DNA from: Aphrocallistes beatrix
Taxonomy: Eukaryota; Porifera; Hexactinellida; Sceptrulophora; Aphrocallistidae
Assembly (NCBI GenBank): GCA_963281255.1
Contig: OY725504.1
Location: forward strand, 1,116,001-1,180,000
Reading direction: 5' to 3'
Length of the DNA stretch: 64,000 nt
In this document: positions 45,599 to 57,062 of the stretch, piece by piece
Layout of the letters: each line of letters begins with the position of its first letter
Numbering within the stretch: position 1 is the first letter of the stretch
Notes under the pieces: generated by a model
The model's database searches: none
What the model was told of the DNA's origin: nothing
What the model saw: only the letters and a program-made list of their open reading frames with translations
Made by a program: the position numbers and the translations under genes

Positions 45599-46780
45599 AT
45601 GCTTCCCAGCAAAGTTTTTATTATTTCCTTCCTTGTCATTATATTTCCAACACTTCTCAATGCCGCTTGTTTGCTTGAATGTACGCCATTCTTCGACAGT
45701 TCCCAGCATCCAATTTGTTCTCTAACTGAGAATAAAGCTTTTAGTAGTCAGTGTTCAGTGTATCTTTCAATTCAAAATCCTAATAGTATTTTCTGGCTAA
45801 CGAAAACGATCACGCTGAATGTCAACCTAACTGATAGGATTGTTCTTCTTTATATAACCGGTAGCTCAATTTCTAATTTTGCAGTTAATTTTAATTTCGA
45901 ACGAACTCATCCTAATATCAGAATTTTGAAATTGCAACGAGTGAGGCTAGTTAACCCAGAAAACGCAATCTTACCTTTGATAAATTTGCAACGTTTAACT
46001 TTGCATTATACTGAACTATCTGATGTATCGTTCTTTGAAAAGATTCCAAAAACAAATAGTATCTATTTCTGCGACCTTGACTATAATAAAATTTCTTCGT
46101 TAGCTGGCTCAAACTTCCAAAACTTAGAAAAGCTTAACACATTGGGGTTTTACTTGAATAAAATTTCGGATGTAAGTAGAAAAGATTTTGTTGGCTTGAA
46201 TAAGCTAACTTTCCTGAACTTAGCTGGAAATAGTCTTAAAGTAATCTGGGATGACGCCTTTAGGGAATTGAACTCACTGAGAAGAATCAATTTCGACGAA
46301 AATCCATTAATTTCACTGAACTATCGTGCATTTGAACATTTGGCTTATCTTTATCGCCTCAAAACTCCTCCTATACATTGTGATTGCAGTGTTCAATGGA
46401 TTTCGATCATCGCCTATGAATTCAATACTTACGTGAATCCATATTCAAGATGTGCAAGTCCAGTGCGACACCGGGGAAAACAGGTGAGAGATCCTAGCAT
46501 CTATACGAACTGCACAGTCCAGCAATCCTTTCAATGCTTCAACAAGTCAAGAAATCCATGCTACGATGGGTCCTTCTGTGTTGGTACAAGCGATGGGTTC
46601 GAATGCGTGTGTGAAGGGGAAAGAATGGCATATTCTCAGAGTTTAGGGAAATGTTTTGACATCGAAAAAATGATACAAATGACGAAAGACTGTTATAATG
46701 GCGCAGTCTTTGATGAAAATAAGAATGATGTTGTTTGCAAGACTGGTTGTGACCCGAAACAACCCAATAGATTCCCATGA
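45599..46780 (+). CDS. Secreted leucine-rich repeat protein with C-terminal EGF-like region
   Basis: A 393-residue single-exon protein. The ATG at 45599 begins a classic signal peptide (MLPSKVFIISFLVIIFPTLL…). A Cys cluster (CLLECTPFF) could be an LRR N-cap. About five LRRs follow (LQRLTLHYTELSDV, LTFLNLAGNSLKVI, LRRINFDENPLISL), then an LRR C-cap (HCDCSVQWI…) and an EGF-like module (CYDGSFC…FECVCEG). The C-terminal ~45 residues contain four more Cys. There is no transmembrane segment or GPI-like tail, so it is probably secreted, unless a downstream exon was missed. N-glycosylation sites are frequent. It lies between two orphan 7TM genes; a functional link is only a guess. Confidence 0.82.
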   Translation: MLPSKVFIISFLVIIFPTLLNAACLLECTPFFDSSQHPICSLTENKAFSSQCSVYLSIQNPNSIFWLTKTITLNVNLTDRIVLLYITGSSISNFAVNFNFERTHPNIRILKLQRVRLVNPENAILPLINLQRLTLHYTELSDVSFFEKIPKTNSIYFCDLDYNKISSLAGSNFQNLEKLNTLGFYLNKISDVSRKDFVGLNKLTFLNLAGNSLKVIWDDAFRELNSLRRINFDENPLISLNYRAFEHLAYLYRLKTPPIHCDCSVQWISIIAYEFNTYVNPYSRCASPVRHRGKQVRDPSIYTNCTVQQSFQCFNKSRNPCYDGSFCVGTSDGFECVCEGERMAYSQSLGKCFDIEKMIQMTKDCYNGAVFDENKNDVVCKTGCDPKQPNRFP

Positions 46781-46789
46781 TATCTCATT

Positions 46790-47085
46790 CATGCATGTTG
46801 TACTATACTAACGCTTTTGTTCCTACTTCCCAACGTTAAAAGAACTTTGTTTGCATTACCCTTACTTTACTGCTCTTTTTTTTTGTTTACTAATTTTTTG
46901 CTAGTTATTAGCTCCTAGTGATGTCACTGTATTTGCTCATTATATGTATGCTCTCTTGATATTGTAAGTTCATTTAATTAAAACTGATTTTAATGCAAGT
47001 ATGCAATATTTATGTGGATAAGCATGATCCTGGAAAAAGTTCTGAACAAAACTCAAAATTCATTAATATTACAGGTTTTTAATGA
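46790..47085. other. Intergenic, no supported gene
   Basis: AT-rich 3' flank of the LRR gene up to the family B repeat. Nothing recognised. Confidence 0.4.
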
Positions 47086-47087
47086 CA

Positions 47088-47562
47088 AGCGCGCTTCGCT
47101 TGCTTGCGCTGCGCGGCTGACGGACACTTTGTGTCCGCCGGAGGCTCCCTTCGGTCGCCTGGGGTCACATTGGTTAAATGTAAGGGAGATAGTATCTCTA
47201 AATATGTCTGTCCTACTGTTATAATCGATATCATTCGAAAAATCACCAAATTTGTCAATTTTAAAATTTTTGATGTAATGACGTCACAACAAAGTGATGA
47301 GTCATCACTTTTTTACGATAGTTGCATCATATGTGAGGTATGTTAGTATACATATTCTATTGAAATTCAGCCTTCTATCTCCTATAATGGCTGAGTTATG
47401 CTCGAATAACTGTGTTGCTTAACTTTTAAAAATGTGACAATGACGTCATAATTCTATGATGAGTCGACATTTTGCTCTGAGCTCAGAACTTACTGGAGCC
47501 ATAGCCAAAAAAAACAAAAATTAGCTTTCTGTGCCTGGCAGTTTCTTCAATCAATTCGTTAC

Positions 47563-47636
<74 letters not shown>

Positions 47637-47668
47637 TAATCGAGTTTTAATAGTAAGGATGAATACGT
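47088..47668 (-). repeat. Family B repeat, copy 6, complete, reverse orientation
   Basis: In reverse it reads 5' end (ATTAATCGAGTTTTAATAGT inverted at 47636), a (TA)n tract of about 60 bp, the full body, then the hairpin tail whose outer end is AAGCGCGCTTCGCTTGCTTG at 47088. This is the most complete copy besides copy 7, and its long uninterrupted TA tract suggests it is young. Confidence 0.83.
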
Positions 47669-48079
47669 TATAGTTTAAATTTATTACATACATCTTGTCC
47701 ATTATTTAAGCTTGAGAAAGTAAATATACACTAATATACTGTTCTCGATAAATATTGTTATAAAGTGCAGCTCCTAGTATTAGGAGATGTCATGATTGGC
47801 ATGTAATGTCCGTCTGCTCGCTCCTGAAAATTCTATCGAACCAATTTGCATCAAATTTGGAACAACTATTCCGTATATGATGGGGATTTCAACCTGGGTA
47901 CAAATTCTGCAAAATTCACACCTTTTCACAGAAGATGTCAAAATGTATTAGCCAATCAGAACCCAGGGATTTAAGAAAATAATGAAAAGAAAGTATATTA
48001 GGTACAAGTATTTATCTAACAAAATAAAGAAATATAATATTTAATTTTTAAAATATAAAAAATTGGGACTCTATCAACA
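47669..48079. other. Intergenic, no supported gene
   Basis: Contains TGCAGCTCCTAGTATTAGGA and AATGTCCGTCTGCTCGCTCC, words shared with the repeat near 25940-25995. No exon seen. Confidence 0.4.
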
Positions 48080-49201
48080 TCAGTGGAACCTTTTCAAGAG
48101 AGGTTGCAATTTGTCATAATTGTACCTATACTGGTCTTCCTTTTCGCTGCATCTCTTCACACACTTGAGAATTATTGGGATGAATGTGATAGCGTAAAAT
48201 GGTAGGGAAAGTGTAACAGAATAGATAAACAGGAATATTGCATCAATTACTAGTAAAATGTGTTTAAGAAATAATGAATTGTGTTTTTGCAGAGACAATG
48301 TAATGGTTTCATGGGATATATTTAGATCGCATGATCCATACCAAAAAAGATAGAAAAAGTGGGATGTGAAATATACCATGGTAGAAAGAATGTAAAATAA
48401 TTGTGAAACCAGTGAGACAATACGGAATATTCGATAGAATTTGAATGCTGATAATTGCTGATTGTAGAATACTCTATTGTCAGAATAGAGTTGAATATCT
48501 CTTAGATTGGACCTGAGCACACGAGACAGAATGGACGTATCTCTCAACAACACAATCCAGTTGGCTATGCTGATAATAGGAACAAGCAAGAGCAAGAAAA
48601 TCCAAGTGTATGGTGTGGAACAGAATCCTATCAAAATGCATTGGACACAGCACCAGATGAGATATTTGATGAGAGTACGCTTGAAAGGATGGTTGAGATA
48701 TCTAGCAGCGAGGTAGCGAGACAGGATTACGAGAAAGGTCAACAGCAAAGCAGAGGATAATAAAGACATATCAATGACAACTATATTTACGGTGTAAAAC
48801 TTATTAAACCCATGATTAACGAAACAATGCATACTTTCAAAGAGAAAATTGAGCTGACGATTTTTAACATAAGGGCGTTTTATTGAGTTCAAAATTCCAA
48901 AAATTCCATAAGCAACTATACTAGCTATCTCAACAAAGCTACAACAAATCATGATGAGATATTTGGTGATGTGAGTTTTCAGGTTGTACAGTTTCCTCTG
49001 TTTAGAGAGATATTGTATATCTGAGTAGAGAGGATGTAGAACAGGAGTTCGTTTACAGGTTTTATATTCGTTATACACTCTCCAGCTCTGTACAATGAAA
49101 TATAGATTCCATCCAATCATGAGAGTTAATGTAAACAACATGATTGGAATTGTTATGATGTACAAAACTGGATGCCAAATCTGAAATTCTGTTTCATTCA
49201 T
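48080..49201 (-). CDS. Orphan seven-transmembrane protein, member 3
   Basis: A 373-residue single-exon protein with seven hydrophobic segments. The N terminus carries an N-glycosylation site (MNETEF), the loop after TM1 is long and basic, and the tail CVKRCSEKEDQYRYNYDK is basic, so N-out/C-in is predicted. Conserved family blocks are ARYLNHPFKR (second inner loop) and FYNQQLSAFKFYRIFRI (third inner loop). The copy at 60633-61202 shares the ends almost exactly; member 1 (9212-10313) shares the ARYL-P block and topology. No DRY or NPxxY motif is visible. Family unknown; receptor function is inference. Confidence 0.75.
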   Translation of the reverse strand: MNETEFQIWHPVLYIITIPIMLFTLTLMIGWNLYFIVQSWRVYNEYKTCKRTPVLHPLYSDIQYLSKQRKLYNLKTHITKYLIMICCSFVEIASIVAYGIFGILNSIKRPYVKNRQLNFLFESMHCFVNHGFNKFYTVNIVVIDMSLLSSALLLTFLVILSRYLAARYLNHPFKRTLIKYLIWCCVQCILIGFCSTPYTWIFLLLLVPIISIANWIVLLRDTSILSRVLRSNLRDIQLYSDNRVFYNQQLSAFKFYRIFRIVSLVSQLFYILSTMVYFTSHFFYLFWYGSCDLNISHETITLSLQKHNSLFLKHILLVIDAIFLFIYSVTLSLPFYAITFIPIILKCVKRCSEKEDQYRYNYDKLQPLLKRFH

Positions 49202-49209
49202 AATATTAA

Positions 49210-49580
49210 ATGTTTATAAGTCCTTTGTGGTCTATATAGCCCTAGGAAGGTAGTTTATAGTTACAGAGTATGAAGATAAAATGATTTTATACTTGTCTTA
49301 GCATTTTAACTATGCTAACGTAAAATTATGTAATACTTTAACACGATAACCATTACTCAAGTATACGAGTAAATAATTGCTTTGGAAGTAATAATGCACT
49401 TAATTTTAGTTTATCCTTGAATGCTAACATCAGGTTGTGTCATAAATAATTAGCCAAATTAACCCTTTGTATATCATCCGAATAATGTATACTATGCCAA
49501 AAGCAATTTTACATATTACGTATATTAATATGTGAAGTGTGATTTAAGAGAAGGCGAATAACCTGATCACTTTACAACGG
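49210..49580. other. Upstream region of the 7TM gene, no supported gene
   Basis: AT-rich; presumably holds the promoter of the minus-strand 7TM gene. Nothing else recognised. Confidence 0.4.
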
Positions 49581-49584
49581 AAAA

Positions 49585-49675
49585 TGATGGAAATCATGTC
49601 CGTTGCCGTATTTCTGCAAGATGGTGCACCCGCTCACCATGCTAGAAAAATTCAAGTTCTACTGGCATCATAATG
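49585..49675 (+). pseudogene. Tc1/IS630-type transposase fragment
   Basis: Translation gives FLQDGAPAHHARKIQVLLAS, the conserved block around the second catalytic Asp of Tc1/IS630 transposases (QDGAPAH). Only about 30 codons remain; a stop follows. Confidence 0.65.
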
Positions 49676-49988
49676 TGAAGAAGATTGTTATACAACTGTA
49701 ACTCTATTCTCAATTAATAAAGAAGTGCAAGGTTGATGTTTTTGAATTACACAAGGGAAATAAACAAAACTTCTTGAACTGGTACCTGATCCGGGACTAT
49801 TACTTTTGGATGATAAATAGAAGGATAATTTGGTTTATTTATGATACAACCTGATGTTAGCATCCAAGGCTAAACCAAAAATTAATTTAATAGCTATCTA
49901 CGTCAATTATCATTCTTATACAAGATTATACTGATTCGTTATATAATGGGCAGCATGTTAAAGTACAGGAGGGTGACATAGTAATTAT

Positions 49989-50540
49989 GTAGACTAACTC
50001 TTTGTTTTAGCATATTTTGTCTACATCTCTACTCTCCCATCTGTTAACCAGAAAGTGGCCTCATCGCAGAATATAACATTATTCCATCGTCTATGCAAGT
50101 TCTTTACAGCAAAATCAAATCGTTTCATTTTGAAAAAATGGAATATTTCACATCTCACTTGTTCTTTAATTTTATTGATCAGCGGGAGTTTTACTGTGGG
50201 CAAGGTGTGAAAATATGAATAATCGTTTTATGTACAAATCTACACCATAAAAGGAATGTTTTGTCCATGTTTTGTAAAATCAGTCCATTTTAAAGAACGT
50301 CTGGACGGTTGACAGACGTCATACACTCAATAGAGATCCCTCTTATATTAGGAACTACTATAAAGAACTGGGATGTGAAATATTCCATTTTTTCAGAATG
50401 AAACGATTTGATTTTGCTGGTAAGAACATGCATAGACGATTGAATATTGTTATATTCTGCGATGAGGCCACTTTCTGGTTAACAGATGGGAGAGTAGAGA
50501 TGTGGACAACATATGTTAAAAGAAAGAGTTAGTCTAAATA
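49989..50540. repeat. Inverted repeat made from a Tc1-like transposase fragment
   Basis: Arms of about 180 bp (49989-50170 and 50360-50540) are reverse complements with scattered mismatches. Each encodes, outward from the centre, FHFFKMKRFDF-like then VIFCDEATFWLTDGRVEM, the third-strand block of a Tc1/mariner-type transposase. The ~190-bp spacer shows nothing recognisable. This may be a nonautonomous derivative that captured part of the transposase, or a rearranged remnant together with 49585-49675. Confidence 0.6.
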
Positions 50541-50990
50541 ATGACCATGTACATGTTGGTTAGTAAACACAGTACAGTTGAAGAATGTTCCGACAAAATC
50601 CTAAAGTTGGTAAAGAGAGTGAAATTCGACACTGAAGGGAGAACCTACATTGATAACACTGTATTAACAGAGATGCGAAATATTATAACGGAGTCAGCGA
50701 AACAGAGAAAATCTAAGAACAAAGTTCAAATGACAGAAGGGATGAAGAATCTAGATTTAATCCATGGTGACATTCCAATCTTTAAAACGAAGACTGGTCC
50801 TAAAACAGTAGTTAAGGCAAATGACTTTTTCTGGAGTAGAAAATCAATTACGGCTAGAATGGGGTGTTTCATTCTGAAAACAATAAAACTCGAGATAGCT
50901 GAGGAATTTAAAGAACGCTATTCAGCTGAGAGCCTGGTGACAACTGAAGAGTTTGCGGAGTTTTGCGTGAAAGCGATTAATAAGAAGTGA
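50541..50990 (+). CDS. Hypothetical protein, 149 residues
   Basis: An uninterrupted frame from an ATG directly after the inverted repeat. It is hydrophilic, Lys/Glu-rich and mostly helical-looking, with no signal peptide, membrane segment or cysteine-rich motif. The segment ARMGCFILKTIKLEIAEEF may be a domain core. I do not recognise a family. It could be an accessory protein or C-terminal exon of a mobile element, since it abuts the transposase-derived repeat, or a real single-exon gene. Confidence 0.45.
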   Translation: MTMYMLVSKHSTVEECSDKILKLVKRVKFDTEGRTYIDNTVLTEMRNIITESAKQRKSKNKVQMTEGMKNLDLIHGDIPIFKTKTGPKTVVKANDFFWSRKSITARMGCFILKTIKLEIAEEFKERYSAESLVTTEEFAEFCVKAINKK

Positions 50991-50999
50991 ATCCCTAAC

Positions 51000-52055
51000 T
51001 TCTATATTTGAATTGACTTTATAAACATTTCCTATATTTTTTCCTCTAAGTCTACCTATCTCTAAGTTTTTTTTGTTTAAGGATAATATCCTTATTAGTT
51101 GTAATATATACATTTAAATGAATATGAGCATAACTCTTTTTGAAATATGTGAAATAAAGCTACTCAAACTCTTGGATAATATATTCACGCTCAGTCCTGA
51201 AGTTTGTCGATCCAAGTCTGTTGATTTATACTTAGATATATCGCACCCAATAGCAATTTGCGATATAAATCGGAAAAATATTTCCGCAAAAAATCGAATA
51301 AATATTAATTAGATTGAATTCATTTGAAAAAGTGAAATTATTGGAAATACTATTACGTTGGATCATGGATCCGATATAATAGTATAGAAAGCACTGCAAA
51401 CACTTTCTCGACGTAGACATGTCTGTGTTGTGGCAGTCCCCGATTTTAGGACCGGACCGGACCGACATAATTGTAGTATTAAGACACATCATCTCTTCTT
51501 GTGATTTCATTTCAAACCATTTTTCGACTTGATATTAGTACATATTTGTGGGTACTGAAGTCTAGAAAAGGTGTGAATATTTGAGAAGTTTAATCCTAAA
51601 CTCGATTTCTTAAGAATATATGGTTAAAATTAAACAAAGGTAACATCCATCTTCACAATTATTAGGTGTAAAAAAAATTTTTTCCCAATGAATACTGAAC
51701 AATACCACAATTGATTATAATATTTCCATTTAACGCAAACGAATATTCGTTTTGAAACGAACGAGTATTTGTTAGGATCATTTGGAATGAATATCCGAAT
51801 ATTCTGTGTATTCGTTTCAGCCCTAGTAATGACATGACCCTTCAATTTTCAAAATGTGCTAAATCATCATGATTACGCAACACCATTTGCCATAACTGTA
51901 TGATTTGTCAGACACCATCCAGTAGTAATCTAAGAAGAGAAGTGGTGTTTCAATTGTGCATTAAGGAAGATAGGCATTTTCTGGGTTTGGGGTAAGTAAT
52001 AAAATTAAGGGTGTTTATTGGAGAGTTCTACTTGGGTTTTGGTAGAGGACATGTC
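51000..52055. other. Intergenic with a hAT-like repeat, no supported gene
   Basis: At about 51715-51830, AACGCAAACGAATATTCGTT and GAATATTCTGTGTATTCGTT form an end of the type TAGGGCTGAAACGAAT (inverted), typical of hAT-derived MITEs. A similar end lies at the right edge of the window (63940-63985). No exon seen. Confidence 0.5.
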
Positions 52056-52057
52056 GA

Positions 52058-52640
52058 TTTATCCTTACTATTAAAACTCGATTAATGTATATTTATATAT
52101 ATATACGTATATATATAATACTATATATATATATACATGTAACGAATTGATTGAAGAAACTGCCAGGCCCAGAATGCTGATTTTTGGCATGTGGGAGTAT
52201 TTTGGCTATGGCTCCACTAAGTTCTGAGCTCAGACGAAAATGTCGACTCATCATGGAATTATGACGTCATTGTCACATTTTTAAAAGTTAAGCAATACAG
52301 TTATTCGAGCATAACTCAGCCATTATAGGAGATAGAAGGCTGAAATTTTAATAGAATCTGTATACTAACACATCTCACATATGATGCAACTATCATCAAA
52401 AATGATGACTGATCACTTTGTTATGACGTCATCATTACTCATCAAAAAAAATTTTAAAATTGATAAATTTGGTGATTTTTCGTGTGATATCGATTATAAC
52501 AGTAGGACAAACGTATTTAGAGATGTTATTTCCCTTATAATTAATCAATGGTGACCACAGGCGCCCAAAGGGCGCCTCAGGCGGACACAAAGTGTCCGCC
52601 AGCCGCGTAGTGCAAGCAAGCGAAGCGCGCTTGTAAGCTT
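52058..52640 (+). repeat. Family B repeat, copy 7, complete
   Basis: 5' end ATCCTTACTATTAAAACTCG, TA-rich tract, full body from AACGAATTGATTGAAGAAAC, and the three-hairpin tail at 52560-52637 (GGCGCCC-AAA-GGGCGCC, then GGCGGACAC-AAA-GTGTCCGCC, then CAAGCG-AAG-CGCGCTTG). Confidence 0.83.
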
Positions 52641-53119
52641 TAAAATACCTGTATCTTTTATATAACTTGCGACAGTTGACCTTGAGCGATTCAATATTTC
52701 CTGGGTAATTTTTGAAATAAACAATACATGCCCCTGGGACCTATATGGTTTATTGTAATCCTCAACCCCAATTGGTTTAAGCTCTACATACTATTGGTCT
52801 GTCGACAGAAAAATTCATAATTGGGAGATATTTCCCAATTTTTGAAGTGAGGGAACGCTCATGAAAGTTATATGGCGTTTCACTTATCATAAAAGCTAAT
52901 TCATGTTTCCCAACCCTAGACATGAAAAGAAATTTAATTAATTAAATGTATCACTGATTTTCATTGGTTTGATCTATATTATTTATTTACATTTTAGAAT
53001 GTCATGAATCTCCAGGATACCAAAATGATGTCACTACTAAACACTAATTGTGTACAATTGATAAAAAGAATAATATGATACAAAAAAATAATAAATAAAC
53101 GCATATTATTAGTTGCAGC

Positions 53120-54412
53120 TTAGAAGGCTTGGAGTCTGTTGTCTTCTTTCACATCCACTATAATTATATTTTGTAGGGAGTCTATTGCAATACCTCTAGG
53201 GAAGAATAACTCTCCTGCTTCCTTCCTTCCCTCTTTTCCAATCTTCTGCATCAGGATTCCGTCTGGAGAGAATATTCTGATACAGTGACCATAACAGTCA
53301 CTCACAAGAATATTCTCATTGGAATGTAGACAGAAGTACCGAGCATCCTTGATGTCGTTTCCTGTTACTAGGGAGCGTATGAGGGTTCCATCTAGCTTGA
53401 ATACTTGGATTGGATCTGGTTGGTAGTTATTGGCCCAGTAGCTGAATAGTACAAACATTTGTTGTTTGTGTAGGATGATGTCTCGAGGAGTTGTATTTTC
53501 ATCAAACGAGATAGCCTTCAGAATAATCTTCTTTGTAGGCTTGAGGTTGAGATCAAATATCTGTACTGTTAGAGACTTCTCAATACAAGTATAGATATTA
53601 GATCCTTATATAGATATCCCGTACAATTGAGTGTCAGGTTCCAAATTTTTAACTGTTTCTCCATTCTTGTTTAGTTTGAGAAAATAAGGTGAGTAAGGAT
53701 GTGTAGTCAGATAGATGTGGTCTTCATGAATCTTCATGTCGTAGCAGTCAGTCATCAGTGGATTGCGTAGAGTTGAGTGGTGATTGCCTTCGCTCGTGAA
53801 GACTTGTATTCTACCGGTGTCTAAAGAATTCTCTCCTACATATATCAGCTGGCTGGTGGGATCTATACAGATTGCTGTAGGGTAGATTAGTTGATCTTCT
53901 TCTTCACCTTCCTTCACTCCATGAAAGATAGGTAGAGTCCTGCAAGCGTATGGATTTGGTCTTTTCATAATGCGACACTTCTCTTCCAGCATCTTCTCTA
54001 TCTGTTCCATCTGGCAGCTGATCGACACAAGAGGGAATGAAATCTCTGAAAGGATCTTCTCCATTTCTTCCTTGATATTCTTAAGATTTTTCTGGAGCAG
54101 CTCTTTCAGTCTGTTGAGATTCAGTTCCCTCTCCGTATCATCTCTGTTCTTCGTCAGCTGTTCCAAACTAGCTCTTCTCTCTTGGATTTTAGTTTCAATT
54201 TCAGCTGGGATGGCATCCAACTCTGCCAAGAGTGCTACTTCTCTTTGTGCCACTATTTCGTGGATCTGTCTGAATGTGTCGCTGAGTTGTCTCTTCCTCT
54301 CTGCCACTTGTAGAGTCAGATCTTCTAGAGCTCTTTCCAATTTTGTGATGGAGACGTGTCGGGGATTTTGTGTGGCTGCAACTACTGGTGCTTGTGGGTA
54401 CCTTGCTGCCAT
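53120..54412 (-). pseudogene. Coiled-coil/NHL protein, left-arm copy, one in-frame stop
   Basis: From the ATG at 54412 the frame is open for 268 codons, meets TAA at 53608-53606, then continues in the same frame to 53120 (430 codons overall). The right-arm copy has GAA at the stop position, so this is a single G-to-T nonsense change. Residues ~20-145 are coiled coil (LERALEDLTLQVAERKRQL…, REVALLAELDAIP). The rest is an NHL-type beta-propeller (YPTAICIDPTSQLIYVGE, GELFFPRGIAIDSLQNIIIV, NILVSDCYGHCIRIFSPDG). There is no RING or B-box. The lesion would remove about three propeller blades. Confidence 0.8.
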
Positions 54413-54779
54413 TCTCTTCTTTTGTTCGTTGTTTGTAGTTTGTTAGTTAGATATATTCGTGAGTTTGTGAGTCTATTTATACATTTCTCTTAGATTAGCA
54501 ATGGAACTAATATAGCTAAATATAGGATTGAAAGTGGTTCTATTACCATTGCCATATCTTCATGTCCCATGACACTCTGTTGTGTAATAACTTTCATTAT
54601 TGTTAGATTCAGTTCCAATTTACCCAGAATCAGTTGAAAATGAGACAATTTTGTTTCATTATTGTCTAATTCATTAAATAATATTAGTTGAAGTGTATTT
54701 TCTCCAAATTAGGTAACTTTCGATTGATATACCTAAATTTAGACTATCAGTATTAACATGTGTTTGGAAACATAGTGCA

Positions 54780-55340
54780 TATATGGGCATGAACCTCTGA
54801 GAGATGGCATTATTGTGAGACACAGTTCTGATATGATATATCAAATATAATAGTGTATATTCAGATTAAAGCGAGTGAATGGATAGAACATGACCTGCTA
54901 TGTTACAGAACTATCTTATTTAAGATTTTCTATTCTTCAAACAATATCTTTTCGAGTGAGGTCCTAGTCTTATCTCTTATACTACTACAGTAGAAAGATG
55001 GGAATATCCAATAGTAAATGAGTAATAATAGAATTGGTTTATCACATTGAAAGAATGCGAAACGGAAGTATTAATTGAAAGAAATCATAGCAATAATTAT
55101 AAAGTGATTGAGACATAAATATGAATAAATAATTTAAGAATTCTACTTTAGAAAATTGATAAAGCTACTCAAAATCAGGATAAATATAATAGTTCTGTAA
55201 CGTATCAAGTCATGGTCGATGCATTCATTCAATACGCTATTATACTTCATATCAGAACTGTGTCTCACAATGATGCCACATCTCAGAGGTTCATGTCTAT
55301 ATATATTCCGAACACACTGTACATTGTACAGTGTGTTCGG
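54780..55340. mobile_element. TIR element inserted only in the left arm
   Basis: GGGCATGAACCTCTGAGAGA at 54784 is inverted at about 55247-55300 (…TCTCAGAGGTTCATGTC), giving ~55-bp imperfect inverted ends. A perfect 33-bp palindrome with arms CCGAACACACTGTACA lies at 55308-55340. The right arm has only one half-site (CCGAACACACTGTACAATG near 56703), consistent with an empty target. Confidence 0.7.
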
Positions 55341-55601
55341 AAATTATTGGGACTAGACTTTAACTTAATGCAGTATCAAACCTGTACTTGGAAAGAGTAT
55401 TATAATTTCAGTATAACTTCATGTATGTATTTTCTTATTATATATACATTGTTTTGAGTCACACTATCATATCATGTGGAATGCAAACTCATTCTTTGTC
55501 TCAGTTTTCGTCAAAATCCCAACCACAGTTTGCTATGATATAGCAATGTTTTCTTCTATACCGCTTAATTTAGTCATAGAAATATCTAAGCATGTATACG
55601 T

Positions 55602-56063
55602 ATGTCATGGGGAAGCTTCAAATTTGGTGGAATTTGAAGTTCCCCCAGGGAAAATTAAAATTGGAAATTCTCTTAGTACAATTTTCAATTGGAGTTTCCC
55701 CTAGTGGAAATTTAAATTTCCCTAGTGGGAACTCTAATTATAATTTGCCCTGGGGGTATTTAAAATCAATTGACTAAATTTTGCCGTTTACAATTGGGTG
55801 TCCCACTGGTGAAACTTTAAATTGCCCCTAATTAGAGTTCCCACTAGGGAAATTTAAATTTCCACTAGGGGAAACTCCCAATTTTGTACGGCAAAATCTA
55901 GTCTTTAGAAATTTAAATTCCCCCAGGGCAAATTATAATTAGAGTTCCCACTAGGGAGATTTAAATTTCCATTAGGGGAAACTCCAATTGAAATTCCCCC
56001 CAATGGAAACTCCAATTTTAATTTCCACTGGGGGATTTTAAGTTTCACCGTGACATATATATC
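55602..56063. mobile_element. Foldback element rich in CCCTAGTGG/CCACTAGGG, copy 2
   Basis: It has the same terminal ATGTCATGGGGAAGCTTCAA and inverted modules as the copy at 38387-38866, but with the centre in the opposite orientation. It is inserted in the left arm between GCATGTATA and TATATCTTG. The right arm reads GCATGTATATATCTTG uninterrupted, so the target is a TATA-type site. Confidence 0.83.
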
Positions 56064-57062
56064 TTGTAGTTGTGCAATTCTTGCGTATTTGTTCAAGGGA
56101 TTCGGAAAGATATAGGCTCTGAAAGTCAGAATTAGGGGTGTGCCAGTGATTACCCTACAAAACTCAAATTTCTCGAGAAAAAAAATTTGAATTTGAGAAA
56201 ATATAATTGTATTTGTGGTCAATCCCCACAAATAGCACTAATTATTAGTTATTCCATTACGTTAAACAAGTTAAGTTCAAAATTGTGAATTTAATGGGCT
56301 AAATTCCACTTTTTACATTGTTATTCTCTGCGGGCCTCAATCACACCCCTAATTCTGACTTTCAGAACCTATATCTTGCTGAATACTTTAAACAAATCCT
56401 CAAGAATTGCACAACTACAAGATATATACATGCTTAGATATTTCTATAACTAAATTAAGCGGTATAGAAGAAAACATTGCTATACCATAGCAAACTGTGG
56501 TTGGAATTTTGACGAAAACTGAGACAAAGAATGAGTTTGCATTCTAGAAAAGATGCTGGGTAATTACATGATATGATAGTGTGACTTAAAACAATGAATA
56601 TATAGTAAGAAAATACATACATGAAGTTATACTGAAATTATAATACTCTTTCCAAGTACAGGTTTGATACTTCATTAAGTTAAAGTCTAGTCCCAATAAT
56701 TTCCGAACACACTGTACAATGTCTCCAAGCACAGGTTTAATACTGATAATCTAAATTTAGACATATCATTAGAAGCTACCTAGTTTGGAGAAAGTTCACT
56801 TTCAACAGTATTATTTAGTAAAAATTATCAATACTGAAACAACATTGTCTCATTTTGAAACTGATTCCAGCTAAATTGGAACTAAATCTAACAATAGTAA
56901 AAGTAACTACATACCACATGTGTAATGGGGTAACTAAGGAGATTTAATCCTTTATTTAGCTATGTTATTTCCATTGCTAATCTAAGAGAAATGTATAAAT
57001 AGACTCACAAACTCACGAATATATCTAACTAACAAACTACAAACAACGAGCAAAAGAAGAGA

